Positions 24,943 to 33,755 of a stretch of 64,000 nucleotides of DNA are shown piece after piece. The notes beneath the pieces are model-generated. The model did not search any database. It worked only from the letters and a program-made list of their open reading frames with translations, and was not told the DNA's origin. A program made the translations under genes and the position numbers. Numbering within the stretch: position 1 is the first letter of the stretch; each line of letters starts with the position of its first letter. This DNA comes from Paenibacillus xylanexedens (lineage in GTDB: Bacteria > Bacillota > Bacilli > Paenibacillales > Paenibacillaceae): the NCBI RefSeq assembly GCF_001908275.1, contig NZ_CP018620.1, forward strand, positions 6,324,001 to 6,388,000, written 5' to 3'.

Positions 24943-27348
24943 TTATTGTCCAAACCATTGATCGCGATACTGACTCGGGGTAACTCCCTCCTGTTTCTTG
25001 AAGATCCGATTAAAATAACTGTGCTGATATCCCACAGCCGCCGCAACATCATTAATTTTCATCGTTGTCTCACGTAACAATTGCTTCGCAGCATCCATTC
25101 TCACACGTGTCAAATAATCAATAAAATTGATGCCCGATACCTGTTTGAAAGCCTTACTCAGTGCATAGGGTGTCATCTGCTCCTCGTCAGCACAGTTTTC
25201 CAGCGAAATGTCGCTGCGGTAATGTGTATCGATATACAACATCGTTCGTTCCACCACCAGTTTCAGCGGTTCCTGCGATCGTACCTCAACCTCTTGTATA
25301 TACGGTATGAATACCTCATTCATCATCCACTGCCTCATCTGTACAGGTTCACGAATACCGGATAGTTGCTCATACATGTTGTAACCACCAAACAGCTTAT
25401 AAGGTGTGACACCCGTTTGCAACATCATGTGCTGAATACTGCCGAGCAATTGAAGCATCATCTGTTGCACCTGAAATTCGGTACTGCCCGTCCGCGTAAT
25501 CTCACTCATGAATTGTTCCAGCACACGTTCTGCTTCGGCTTGTTTGCCCAGCCTGACCGCCTGTAACAACTCCCGTTCCAGCCCAAGTGGATAGGAAGCT
25601 GCTTCATTTCTGCGGAAACACGCCTCATCCTCCAGATCGAGAATCTGACTTCCTTCCTCCACACTGCGATAAGCCACGGCCTGTTCCATCTCAACGAATC
25701 GTCCGGGCAGTTCCTGAAGTGAAGCTGCTGGGCGACTGATCATCAAGGTCACCTTCATTTTGAGCGTTCGTCCAATGACCTCCACCAGTTCCTGTCCCCA
25801 TAACAGCGCTTGTGACTTGACAGGTTCATCCTGGGGAGCAATCACAAGCATGGCGGAAGACAAGTCATGAAAGTTCATGACACTGATCTGCCTGAAATAA
25901 TTTTTCGCAACTTCCTGTGTAATATTCACTGCTGCAAAGGTGACTAATCCCGTGTCCTGGCTTCCAAATCTGCCTTGCAGCTGCTCGTACCCCGTAAAAT
26001 ACATCTGCACCAACAAAAACTGCTGGCCCTCCAACTCAAATCCCAGATGACGCATGCGCTGCTGGAGATCCTGCTCGTTATAGGCATATAGATGCCCCTG
26101 TACAAGTTGTAGGACAAAGCTGTCTCGCAGATGGGGGAGCTGCTCCTGCAACTGGCGATGTGCCGTAACACTGCGGGAGGTCAGTTCGTTCCACTGTTGC
26201 TCCAGCAGCTCAAACTCATCCAGCTTGGCATCCGTTGGTGTTGTTTCGTTTCTGCCAGGCGTAAGCAGATGGAGCATCCGCGCTACAGGTGAATATATGC
26301 GGCGTGAAGCAAACCAGGATAACAATAATCCCAGGATGAGACTGCCTATACTCGCAATGACGATGATTTTGGACACCAGTTTGACTGGCGAAGTGACTGA
26401 TGTCAAAGGCGCTGCGGAGACGTAAGTCCAGTCTGAATCGATCCGACTCAATGAACCGTATGAGACAGAATAGGTCTGATCCTCATATCGGAACAGGAAT
26501 GAGCGGTTGCCCGCATGCAGGGCAACTTCTTCTTTTAGCTGCTGCTCAAAAGCAGAAGTCTCTCCCGCCGTTCCCGGATTCCCGGTAACCAGTGTGTTTC
26601 CTTCCTGATCCATAAGGAACGTCAAACCTTCGTCATACGGAGTAAGCGTTTTCAATAAACTGGCGACTTTCTCGTTATCCAACGTAATAATCAGTGCACC
26701 AAATGGATTAATACTCTCCCCCGGAATCTTATGTACAAGAACCAGTGCATTGCCTGCATCCGTATGCAGTGGACTATCGTTGGTCGAAGGTTCGGTATCT
26801 CTGTTGCTACTGGAAACCCAATCTGTCCAGTACACGTGGTTGCCCATAGAAAGGTATCGATCATAGGCTTGTACTTTGGCTTCATCGTTCAATTCGGTAT
26901 AATCCCGATTAAACAAGATTGGCTTCGGTTCCTGCAAATACAGCTGTGCTGACTTGATCAGTGGATGAGAACCTTGTAATACGTATAAGGTAGTCACAAT
27001 CTCCTGCGTTTCATTGAAATAATATACAAAATCCAACGTTCGCAAAGCATTGCCAAACCTCGGTTCAAAAGCCCAATGGGATAAGTTCATCTCCAGATAA
27101 GCCAGCTGGTCATCCACATTACGTGCCCGGTTCTCAATCTGGTTCTGGTGCATCTGATTGAACTCGGTTTCCATCCGGCCAACAACCTGTTGATACATGA
27201 CGATACCTGTGATTAGTCCGGGAATGCTGGCAATGAGTAAAATAAGCATGAGGCTGTTTCGATAAAATCGTCCTTTATGCCTTCCAGCCTTCAGATCGGA
27301 TAACCGCTTGAATCTGCCAAATATTCGATCGCTCCTAGTCGGTTCCAT
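24943..27348 (-). CDS. Membrane-anchored AraC-family regulator (sensor of the polysaccharide locus)
   Basis: The 801-residue protein has a first membrane helix near residues 31-52 (LMLILLIASIPGLITGIVMY), a large extracytoplasmic sensor region (about 53-320), a second helix near 325-347 (IIVIASIGSLILGLLLSW), a cytoplasmic linker and a C-terminal AraC-type double helix-turn-helix. The last contains MTPYALSKAFKQVSGI and the signature INDVAAAVGYQHSYFNRIFKKQEGVTP. This layout is common in Paenibacillus next to LplABC-type importers and lets the cell sense an outside sugar without a separate kinase. It is transcribed as a single gene upstream of the importer and very probably activates the importer and hydrolase genes. 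Confidence 0.9.
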   Translation of the reverse strand: MEPTRSDRIFGRFKRLSDLKAGRHKGRFYRNSLMLILLIASIPGLITGIVMYQQVVGRMETEFNQMHQNQIENRARNVDDQLAYLEMNLSHWAFEPRFGNALRTLDFVYYFNETQEIVTTLYVLQGSHPLIKSAQLYLQEPKPILFNRDYTELNDEAKVQAYDRYLSMGNHVYWTDWVSSSNRDTEPSTNDSPLHTDAGNALVLVHKIPGESINPFGALIITLDNEKVASLLKTLTPYDEGLTFLMDQEGNTLVTGNPGTAGETSAFEQQLKEEVALHAGNRSFLFRYEDQTYSVSYGSLSRIDSDWTYVSAAPLTSVTSPVKLVSKIIVIASIGSLILGLLLSWFASRRIYSPVARMLHLLTPGRNETTPTDAKLDEFELLEQQWNELTSRSVTAHRQLQEQLPHLRDSFVLQLVQGHLYAYNEQDLQQRMRHLGFELEGQQFLLVQMYFTGYEQLQGRFGSQDTGLVTFAAVNITQEVAKNYFRQISVMNFHDLSSAMLVIAPQDEPVKSQALLWGQELVEVIGRTLKMKVTLMISRPAASLQELPGRFVEMEQAVAYRSVEEGSQILDLEDEACFRRNEAASYPLGLERELLQAVRLGKQAEAERVLEQFMSEITRTGSTEFQVQQMMLQLLGSIQHMMLQTGVTPYKLFGGYNMYEQLSGIREPVQMRQWMMNEVFIPYIQEVEVRSQEPLKLVVERTMLYIDTHYRSDISLENCADEEQMTPYALSKAFKQVSGINFIDYLTRVRMDAAKQLLRETTMKINDVAAAVGYQHSYFNRIFKKQEGVTPSQYRDQWFGQ

Positions 27349-27563
27349 CGCTGCTCACCTGCCTGCTTGCATCGAGTCTGACTGTCATGGAAACTTCCTC
27401 AACTCCCCTGAGAATATATGGATGAAATCCTTTTCTTGTATTATACGCACAATCCTCAGGTGAATGAAACGATCTGTAACCGATCATTTTTTTAACCAAT
27501 GTTTTATTAACATGACAAAATGGATTACAATGAGATATAGCAAACATGAAGGAGGCCTTTTTA

Positions 27564-28919
27564 ATGAAAGAACAGACTTATTTTGAACAAAATAGAGAAA
27601 AACACCTGGCAGAACTGAATGAATGGTTGTCCATTCCGAGTATCTCCGCCATTTCAGAGCATAAAGAAGATATTAACCGTGCAGCACAATGGGCAGCAGA
27701 TGCGCTCACACGTGCAGGTATGGAAAACGTAGAGGTCATTCAAACGGCTGGACATCCGATTGTCTATGCAGATCACCTGCATGCACCCGGCAAACCGACG
27801 GCTCTGATCTATGGACACTATGATGTACAACCTGTAGACCCCCTTAACCTGTGGGACACGCCTCCTTTCGAACCGACCGTTCGTGATGGCAAGCTGTATG
27901 CCCGTGGTGCAACGGATGACAAAGGACAGATCTTCCTACATATCAAGGCAGTTGAAGCCATTCTCGCCGAAAACAAAGAACTGCCAGTTAACATCAAGTT
28001 CTGCATTGAAGGCGAAGAGGAAATCTCCAGCCCGAACCTGCCCATCTATCTGAATGAACATACAGACAAGCTGCGTGCAGATATGGTACTGATCTCGGAT
28101 ACGTCCTTGCTTGAAAAAGGTAAACCGGCAATCTCCACAGGCCTGCGCGGCTTATGCTCTATGCATGTGGATCTCAATACAGCCAATACCGACTTGCACT
28201 CCGGATCATTTGGCGGCGGTGTACCCAACGCACTGCACGCACTCGTATCCTTGCTCGCTTCGTTGCATGATGAGCAAGGACGTGTAAGCGTAGATGGTTT
28301 CTACGACGGCGTTCTGCCACTATCTCCTGAGATGAGAGAAGAATTTGTAAAACAGGGCTTCAATGAAGAACAGCTTCGTCAAGACCTCGGGCTGGAGCAA
28401 TTGTACGGTGAAGAAGGTTACTCGTTCGTGGAACGTGTCGGCGCTCGTCCAACATTGGAACTGAACGGCGTATGGGGTGGTTTCCAAGGCGAAGGTAGCA
28501 AAACGGTTATTCCGAAGGAAGCTCATGCCAAAATCACCTGCCGCCTCGTGGCGGATCAAGATCCACAACATGTATTGGACCGTATCGAAGCACATCTGCG
28601 CGCTCACGTTCAACCGGGTGCAACGCTGCATGTGAAACAGATCGAAAAAGCTTTTGCTTTCAACACTGATCCTTCCAATCCAATTCTGCAAAAAGCAGCA
28701 GATGCATATGAGCACGTGTATGGCGTTCGTGCCCTCTTTACCAAAGATGGCGGCTCCATTCCGATTGTTGAAAAACTCTCACGTGTACTCGAAATCCCTG
28801 CTGTCATGATGGGCTTTGGCTTGCCGGATGAGAATCTGCATGCTCCGAACGAGCACTTCAACCTGGAGAACTTTGATAAAGGGTTGTTGACGATTGTTCA
28901 GTTTTTGAAGAGTTTGTAA
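27564..28919 (+). CDS. M20-family dipeptidase
   Basis: The 451-residue protein is a zinc metallopeptidase of the M20 type that releases amino acids from short peptides in the cytoplasm. It has the first metal motif LIYGHYDVQPVDP, the second ARGATDDKGQ, the Glu-Glu catalytic pair in FCIEGEEEISSPN, a dimerisation-domain His in TDLHSGSFGGGVPNALH, and a final metal His in LPDENLHAPNEHFNL. The start at 27564 follows AAGGAGG by 8 bases; the frame opens six codons earlier without a good site. Length and motif order are normal for carnosinase-like enzymes. Confidence 0.93.
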   Translation: MKEQTYFEQNREKHLAELNEWLSIPSISAISEHKEDINRAAQWAADALTRAGMENVEVIQTAGHPIVYADHLHAPGKPTALIYGHYDVQPVDPLNLWDTPPFEPTVRDGKLYARGATDDKGQIFLHIKAVEAILAENKELPVNIKFCIEGEEEISSPNLPIYLNEHTDKLRADMVLISDTSLLEKGKPAISTGLRGLCSMHVDLNTANTDLHSGSFGGGVPNALHALVSLLASLHDEQGRVSVDGFYDGVLPLSPEMREEFVKQGFNEEQLRQDLGLEQLYGEEGYSFVERVGARPTLELNGVWGGFQGEGSKTVIPKEAHAKITCRLVADQDPQHVLDRIEAHLRAHVQPGATLHVKQIEKAFAFNTDPSNPILQKAADAYEHVYGVRALFTKDGGSIPIVEKLSRVLEIPAVMMGFGLPDENLHAPNEHFNLENFDKGLLTIVQFLKSL

Positions 28920-28995
28920 TAGTTCGGACTCGTCGTGTTTAAAACCAGTTCATGAGGGCGTGCTGAGTGGACGTTCCGGTGCCGAATCGTTCTTT

Positions 28996-29105
28996 AGATC
29001 GCTGTTATCGTCGGATTTTTTGGATTCCCCTTCTCAAAGGGTAAAATCCGACGATAAAGGCGAACGCTCCGCTTCTTCAGAATCGATTTCGTCCCCTCCA
29101 CTACG
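28996..29105 (+). repeat. Structured dispersed repeat, copy 1
   Basis: A perfect 15-bp stem (TTATCGTCGGATTTT at 29005-29019 with AAAATCCGACGATAA at 29043-29057) encloses a loop with its own small stem (CCCTT with AAGGG). It is followed by a 23-base block (29058-29080, containing AACGCTCCGCTTCTTCAG) identical to that of copy 2, and then by TTTCGTCC and CTACGTT. The stem differs from copy 2 at three base pairs, all compensated. Confidence 0.85.
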
Positions 29106-29178
29106 TTGCAGCTTCTCGCATGACTGATTTTAAGATTGAGCTAACTATTGAATGGTTAGTGTAATTAGGAGAACAAAA

Positions 29179-29203
29179 GGACGGCCTTCGGGTCGTTTTT
29201 TTG
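29179..29203 (+). terminator. UUCG-loop terminator
   Basis: ACGGCC-TTCG-GGTCGT followed by T7. It could end the dipeptidase transcript or a short RNA that covers repeat copy 1. Confidence 0.75.
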
Positions 29204-29209
29204 TTATTT

Positions 29210-29281
29210 ATTTTGTTTCTTTATTCTTTATTCTTTGTTTTTTTTCTTTGTTCTTTGGTTCTTTGTTCTTTGGTTCTTTGG
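29210..29281 (+). repeat. TTCTTTG-type pyrimidine-rich simple repeat
   Basis: Successive TTCTTTA, TTCTTTG and TTCTTTGG units give a nearly pure T-rich strand of about 70 bases that splits the first and second tandem units. Confidence 0.8.
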
Positions 29282-29983
29282 TGACGTTGTAGTTTTTTCA
29301 TGGCTGCTTCTTATGATGGAGACGATGGAGGCTTACTTTTAAATGGGTTAGTGTATCAGAGGTAACAACATGGCAGCCCTATAGGACGTTTCTTTGATTT
29401 TGTCTCGATCATTACGTACAGCTTGCTTTATCATGGCTGCTTCGAAGGAATGGGTCTGACTATGATGGGTTAGTGTGATAGATAACCCAAACGATGGGCT
29501 GCTGAACACTTTTTAGATTTTTTTCTCGATAAGTTCGTTATCGTTCTTCCTATGACTGATTTTATAGACGGGGTCTCGATCTTAATGGTTTAGTGTATTA
29601 GAGATAACATACGCGACCTTATAGTCTTTTTTTTATTCGGTCTCCTTAACTAGATTTCAGCTTTTACCGTGGTTGCTTTATTGTGACTGGTTTTAGACGA
29701 CGGCTAACTTTTAAGGGTTTTGATAGAGACAAGACAAGAGGTGGCCTTTGGAGGTTTGTTTGAATCTTGATATTCAATATTTAGAATGCACCCTTATGGA
29801 GTATGATGTGGATCGGGTAACGGAGATGTTGATAGCTACAGAGGTATTTCTGGATGGGGGATCTTTCGGGATTCCTGCGTTTTGACTAGCTTATATTCAG
29901 GACTTCGCTGCGGGGCTTTTGCCATGAGTGTTCACCTGCTGTTGCGCCCCAGCAAGCTAATCCAAAATGATGAGGTGAATGTT

Positions 29984-30559
29984 GTGTCTGCTTCTCACCT
30001 GACCAAAAATGCGCTGGCTCACTCGCTTAAATCACTGATGGAGCATACTCCACTGAACAAAATTACGGTCAAACATCTGGTTGATCATTGCGGCGTGAAC
30101 AGGCAAACCTTTTATTATCATTTTCAGGATATTTACGCACTGCTTGGGTGGATCTATCAGACTGAAGCGGTGGAGAGCCTTACGGAGTACCGAAGCTACA
30201 GCACATGGACGGACGGATTCTATAAAATCTTTTGCTACATCGAGAGCAACAAAACGTTTTGCTGCAACACACTCGACTCGCTCGGGCGCACCCACTTGGA
30301 TGTATATCTCTATGAAGTAACCCATGATCTGATCATGGGTGTTATTGATGAACTGGCCTGTGGGATTAAGGTCCGCGGTGAAGACAAAGAGTTTGTCGCC
30401 AACTTCTATACCCTTGCTTTCACTGGGCTAGTCATTCAGTGGATGAGAGGTGACATGCAAGAACCGCCAAAACAGATTATTGAGAAGCTCAGTGAGCTAA
30501 TCGAAGGCAATGTCCTGAGGGCACTGCACAGATATGAGAATAAGCTACCATCCACTTAA
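29984..30559 (+). CDS. TetR-family regulator (DhaS-like C-terminal domain)
   Basis: The 191-residue protein has an N-terminal TetR helix-turn-helix (NKITVKHLVDHCGVNRQTFYYHFQDIYALLGWIY) and a C-terminal region like the TetR_C_8/DhaS group (VYLYEVTHDLIMGVIDELA, FYTLAFTGLVIQWMRG). The GTG start at 29984 is chosen because GAGGTG lies about 6 bases upstream; the open frame continues 34 codons further upstream, but that stretch does not resemble the family. It lies directly before the oleate hydratase gene with palindromic sites between, so control of that gene, and perhaps of itself, by a fatty-acid ligand is likely. Confidence 0.87.
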   Translation: MSASHLTKNALAHSLKSLMEHTPLNKITVKHLVDHCGVNRQTFYYHFQDIYALLGWIYQTEAVESLTEYRSYSTWTDGFYKIFCYIESNKTFCCNTLDSLGRTHLDVYLYEVTHDLIMGVIDELACGIKVRGEDKEFVANFYTLAFTGLVIQWMRGDMQEPPKQIIEKLSELIEGNVLRALHRYENKLPST

Positions 30560-30601
30560 GGATGCGCGGCTTTTTTTCACATGTGATCTAAGCCTAGGTT
30601 T

Positions 30602-30640
30602 TTGACACTTTTCCAAAAGTGACCAAAAATTGGACACTCC
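30602..30640. promoter_or_regulatory. Promoter -35 and overlapping palindromic operators before oleate hydratase
   Basis: TTGACA (30602-30607) overlaps CACTTTT-CC-AAAAGTG (30606-30621), a perfect-arm inverted repeat. This in turn overlaps AGTGACCAA-AAA-TTGGACACT with one mismatch. The arrangement fits a TetR-type repressor site over the promoter. Confidence 0.55.
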
Positions 30641-30721
30641 CGTTCTTTTGATCATACCTTACGGAACCTGCAAGGTTTACATTAGGGATGTGATTACAGT
30701 AACTTTTGGAGGCGAATGATC

Positions 30722-32302
30722 GTGAAGAAAGAACACGGTAATAAGCAGGTCTATTTTGTAGGCGGCGGCATTGCATCTTTGGCGGGTGCAGCTTATCTGG
30801 TTAGAGATTGTGGCTTTCCTGGAGAACACATTCACATTATCGAAGAAATGCCGATTCTCGGCGGCAGCAATGACGGAGCTGGTAATCCCGATCAAGGATA
30901 TATCATCCGCGGCGGACGGATGCTCAATGACGAGGCCTATGAGAATCTGTGGGAGTTGCTGGCTTCCATCCCTTCCATCGACCGTCCGGGCATATCTGTC
31001 CGACAGGAAATCACCGAATTTGACGATGCCAATCCCACACATTCCAATGCGCGGCTCATCAACCGTGACGGCAAGGTCGAAGATGTGCTCTCCATGGGTT
31101 TTGATATGGCGGACCGGTTGACGATGGGCAAACTGATTATTACTCCTGAAGACACGCTGGGTAAATTGCGAATCAACGACTGGTTTGGCCCTCATTTTTT
31201 CAAAACAAACTTCTGGTATATGTGGGCGACCACCTTCGCTTTCCAGCCTTGGCATAGCGCCGTGGAATTCAAAAGATACATGCTTCGCTTTTTTCACGAA
31301 TTCCCAAGAATTCAAACGCTGGAAGGTGTCACCCGCACACCGTTCAACCAATATGACTCAATTATCCTGCCATTGCATAACTACCTGGAGCCGTTTGGCG
31401 TAGATTTCACGCTGAAATGTACGGTTACCGATCTGGATTTCAAAGACGGAGACGGCATTACGGTAAGTCGGATGCATGTGCTCAGGGGAGGTGAAGAGGA
31501 AGTCATTGACATCCTCGAAGGTGATCTCGTCATTGTCACAAACGGTTCGATGACCGAAGGGGCCGATATCGGCTCAATGACTTCCGCACCGAAACTGAAC
31601 GGCAAGGGCAGCTCATGGAAGCTGTGGGAGAACATTGCCGCCAAGAAACCGTTGCTGGGCAATCCTTCTTCATTTAATGATCATGTGGATGAGTCCAAAT
31701 GGGAATCGTTTACGGTCACCTTCCAGGATTCGGTCTTCTTTGATCTGATGGAGAAATTCACACGCAACCGGGCAGGTACCGGTGCTCTGGTTACTTTCAA
31801 GGATTCCAGCTGGTTCATGTCTGTCGTTCTCGCCTTCCAGCCGCACTTCCGTGGTCAGCCGGAGCATGTCAACGTATTCTGGGGATACGGATTATCCCCG
31901 GATAACGTGGGCGATTACGTGAAGAAAAGAATGTGCGACTGTACCGGGGAAGAGATTATGCAGGAGTTGATCGGCCATCTTCATTTTCAGGAACATCAAG
32001 AGGACATCATGGCTACCGCCAACTGCATTCCTTGCATGATGCCATACATTACAGCGCAATTCATGCCTAGACTAAACAGCGACAGACCGAAGGTTGTACC
32101 TGAAGGCTCCACCAACCTGGCCTTCATCAGCCAATTCTGCGAGATTCCCGATGACGTGGTATTCACAGAAGAATATTCGGTCCGAGCAGCACGAATCGCG
32201 GTATACACTCTTCTCGGAGAGAACCGGCCGATTGAGCCGATCAATAAGTATCAGTATGATGTTCGGACGCTGTTCAGTAGTTTTGTGACTTCGTTTAGAT
32301 AA
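30722..32302 (+). CDS. ohyA: Oleate hydratase
   Basis: The enzyme adds water to the cis-9 double bond of oleic and related fatty acids, giving 10-hydroxy fatty acids. It needs FAD and helps bacteria deal with toxic unsaturated fatty acids. The N-terminal FAD motif VYFVGGGIASLAGAAYLVRD, the loop GGSNDGAG, RGGRMLNDEAYENLWELL, the WATTFAFQPWHSAVEFKRYM region and the C-terminal CIPCMMPYITAQFMPR are all typical. The GTG at 30722 is preferred because GGAGG lies 9 bases before it, against only 3 bases for the ATG at 30716; this gives 526 residues, near the short end for the family. Confidence 0.93.
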   Translation: MKKEHGNKQVYFVGGGIASLAGAAYLVRDCGFPGEHIHIIEEMPILGGSNDGAGNPDQGYIIRGGRMLNDEAYENLWELLASIPSIDRPGISVRQEITEFDDANPTHSNARLINRDGKVEDVLSMGFDMADRLTMGKLIITPEDTLGKLRINDWFGPHFFKTNFWYMWATTFAFQPWHSAVEFKRYMLRFFHEFPRIQTLEGVTRTPFNQYDSIILPLHNYLEPFGVDFTLKCTVTDLDFKDGDGITVSRMHVLRGGEEEVIDILEGDLVIVTNGSMTEGADIGSMTSAPKLNGKGSSWKLWENIAAKKPLLGNPSSFNDHVDESKWESFTVTFQDSVFFDLMEKFTRNRAGTGALVTFKDSSWFMSVVLAFQPHFRGQPEHVNVFWGYGLSPDNVGDYVKKRMCDCTGEEIMQELIGHLHFQEHQEDIMATANCIPCMMPYITAQFMPRLNSDRPKVVPEGSTNLAFISQFCEIPDDVVFTEEYSVRAARIAVYTLLGENRPIEPINKYQYDVRTLFSSFVTSFR

Positions 32303-32496
32303 TTGCTTTATCCATAAATCAATCCAGAATGCAGAGGAATTGAGAGGAATCAAACTTCATTTACATGTTTGTTGCCTTTTGCAATCCAGATACGATTTAT
32401 CCAGAAAAAGCCAAAATAATGAACCATAAAAGATAGTATTATTTGATGTGTTTCGTTTAAAGCGACGCTAATGAATATAGATATTATGATAAGACA

Positions 32497-32535
32497 AAAC
32501 AAAAGAAAGGTACCTTTTTCCTTTCTTTTGTTTTA
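32497..32535. terminator. Bidirectional terminator between ohyA and the Mur ligase
   Basis: AAACAAAAGAAAGG pairs perfectly with CCTTTCTTTTGTTT; T-rich runs follow in both directions. The genes on either side converge. Confidence 0.85.
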
Positions 32536-32564
32536 TTTATGTTCTACGATATATAGTTTCATGA

Positions 32565-33650
32565 TTAGCGAATAAGCCATTCCGCCAGATGCATCAATTT
32601 GACAGGATGACCATTGGTCGAACCTTTTAGCAAAAAAGAATCTCCTGTTCTTCTTTGCATAGCTAGCGCTCTTTTTAATGAGGATATTCGAGTGAAATGC
32701 TTCACTTGTTGTGCTGACATGCCTGTTTGCTGTGCTCCAATGCCTAGGTATTTAGAGTGAAGACCGTACGTATATAACAAGTCTAGCTTCTTCGTTCCCA
32801 ACTTGCGGCCTTGTGCCAAATGAATCTTTTTAGCATGTTCCCCCAGATCCCGTATGTCACCCAGAACTGCAATCTTTCTCCCCCCATTTGATCCAACATG
32901 TAACAAAACATCAAGCGCCGAATCAAGTTCAGGCTTCGTATTGAAACTATCATTAATCACAATCATTTTACGGCGAATCTTGCTCACAGACAGGCGACCA
33001 TAGGGATTTTTCATTTTATAAAATCCTCGTTTTATCTCTGTAACCGAACAACCAAGATGATGCGAAACGGCGATAGCAAATACAGCATTGTATACATTAC
33101 ATTTTCCAAAACAAGGAATATGAAACATATGCTCCTTTTGGCCTAACCGAACATTAAAAATCATCCCTTTTGAGCTGTATCGAATATGCCATGCGTTGAA
33201 ATCCGCCTTGTTTCGTATTCCTACTGTTATCATTTAGCCTTGGAAAGACTTAAGGTTCAGTAGTTTGGAATAGTGATCATCCTTATTTAGAAATAGCATC
33301 CCCTTACGGTTCATCCCAGTAATAAGCTCCGATTTAGCTGTCGCAATACCACGCACTCCGTTTTTAAAATGAGCGATATGGGCACGACCTACATTAGTGA
33401 TTACTCCGATGTTCGGTTGAATTAGCTCACAATGGCGTTTGATATCCCCTCTCTTTTTCATCCCATACTCTAAGACAACGGCCTTATAGTAGGAGTTGAT
33501 TTGTTTTTTATATTGAGAGGTAAACCAGGTATCATTCCCATTCTCTATAGACTTGAATGTCCTCCAACGAGTTTGCAAGATGGATGCAATCATCTCTTTC
33601 GTTGTAGTCTTACCCGAACTGCCTGTAATCGCAATGATTGGCTTACTCAT
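32565..33650 (-). pseudogene. Mur ligase family gene split by an in-frame TAA
   Basis: The first 138 codons (from 33650, after AAAGGAGG) encode the ATP-binding part: AITGSSGKTTTKEMIASIL (P-loop), VLEYGMKKRGDIKRHC and IGVITNVGRAHIAHF. A TAA at 33234-33236 follows, and the same frame continues at once with ATG and 221 more residues that form the rest of a MurF-like ligase (YNAVFAIAVSHHLGCS, NPYGRLSV, VINDSFNTKPELDSALDVL, AVLGDIRDLGEHAKK, LLKGSTNGHPVKLMHLAEWL). A one-base change from Lys or Gln would explain it. Reinitiation at TAAATG, with a weak AAGG before it, could still make both halves. Family members ligate amino acids onto UDP-sugars or related acceptors; here the context suggests a spore-glycan role. 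Confidence 0.82.
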
Positions 33651-33755
33651 GTTCTTCCTCCTTTGGACTGAAGATGGGTATAGGGAGGTTCGCAATGCTT
33701 TTCCTTTTCATAGATTAATCATATAAGATTCCAAGTTTATTTAGGAGGTTGTGTG

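Larger units (their letters stand above)
29102..29740 (+). repeat. Five degenerate tandem units of about 120-130 bases
   Basis: Each unit has a CATGRCTG-like start (near 29119, 29299, 29432, 29551 and 29683). After 32-47 bases comes a GGTTAGTGTAT-like core (29154, 29346, 29468, 29587, 29715), usually followed by AGAGATAAC. Spacing is 119-133 bases except for the first pair, where a pyrimidine tract is inserted. The core can fold (GGGTTA with TAACCC in the third unit; CTAAC with GTTAG in the first). Confidence 0.6.
28920..29983. other. 1.06 kb non-coding region with structured repeat, pyrimidine tract and tandem units
   Basis: No believable gene is seen here on either strand. In order it holds a 110-bp stem-loop repeat element (a second copy lies near 44.85 kb), a UUCG-loop terminator, a TTCTTTG-rich pyrimidine tract, five degenerate units of about 120-130 bases, and a T-rich unannotated stretch before the TetR-type gene. 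Confidence 0.7.

Noticed and set aside
29102..29740. Repeated units resembling a CRISPR array
   Set aside because: The units are far too long and diverged, similarity extends through the whole unit instead of short identical repeats with unique spacers, and no cas gene is present.
29882..29983. Longer N-terminus for the TetR-type protein
   Set aside because: The extra 34 codons lack a ribosome site and do not look like TetR sequence; the GTG at 29984 has GAGGTG at good spacing.
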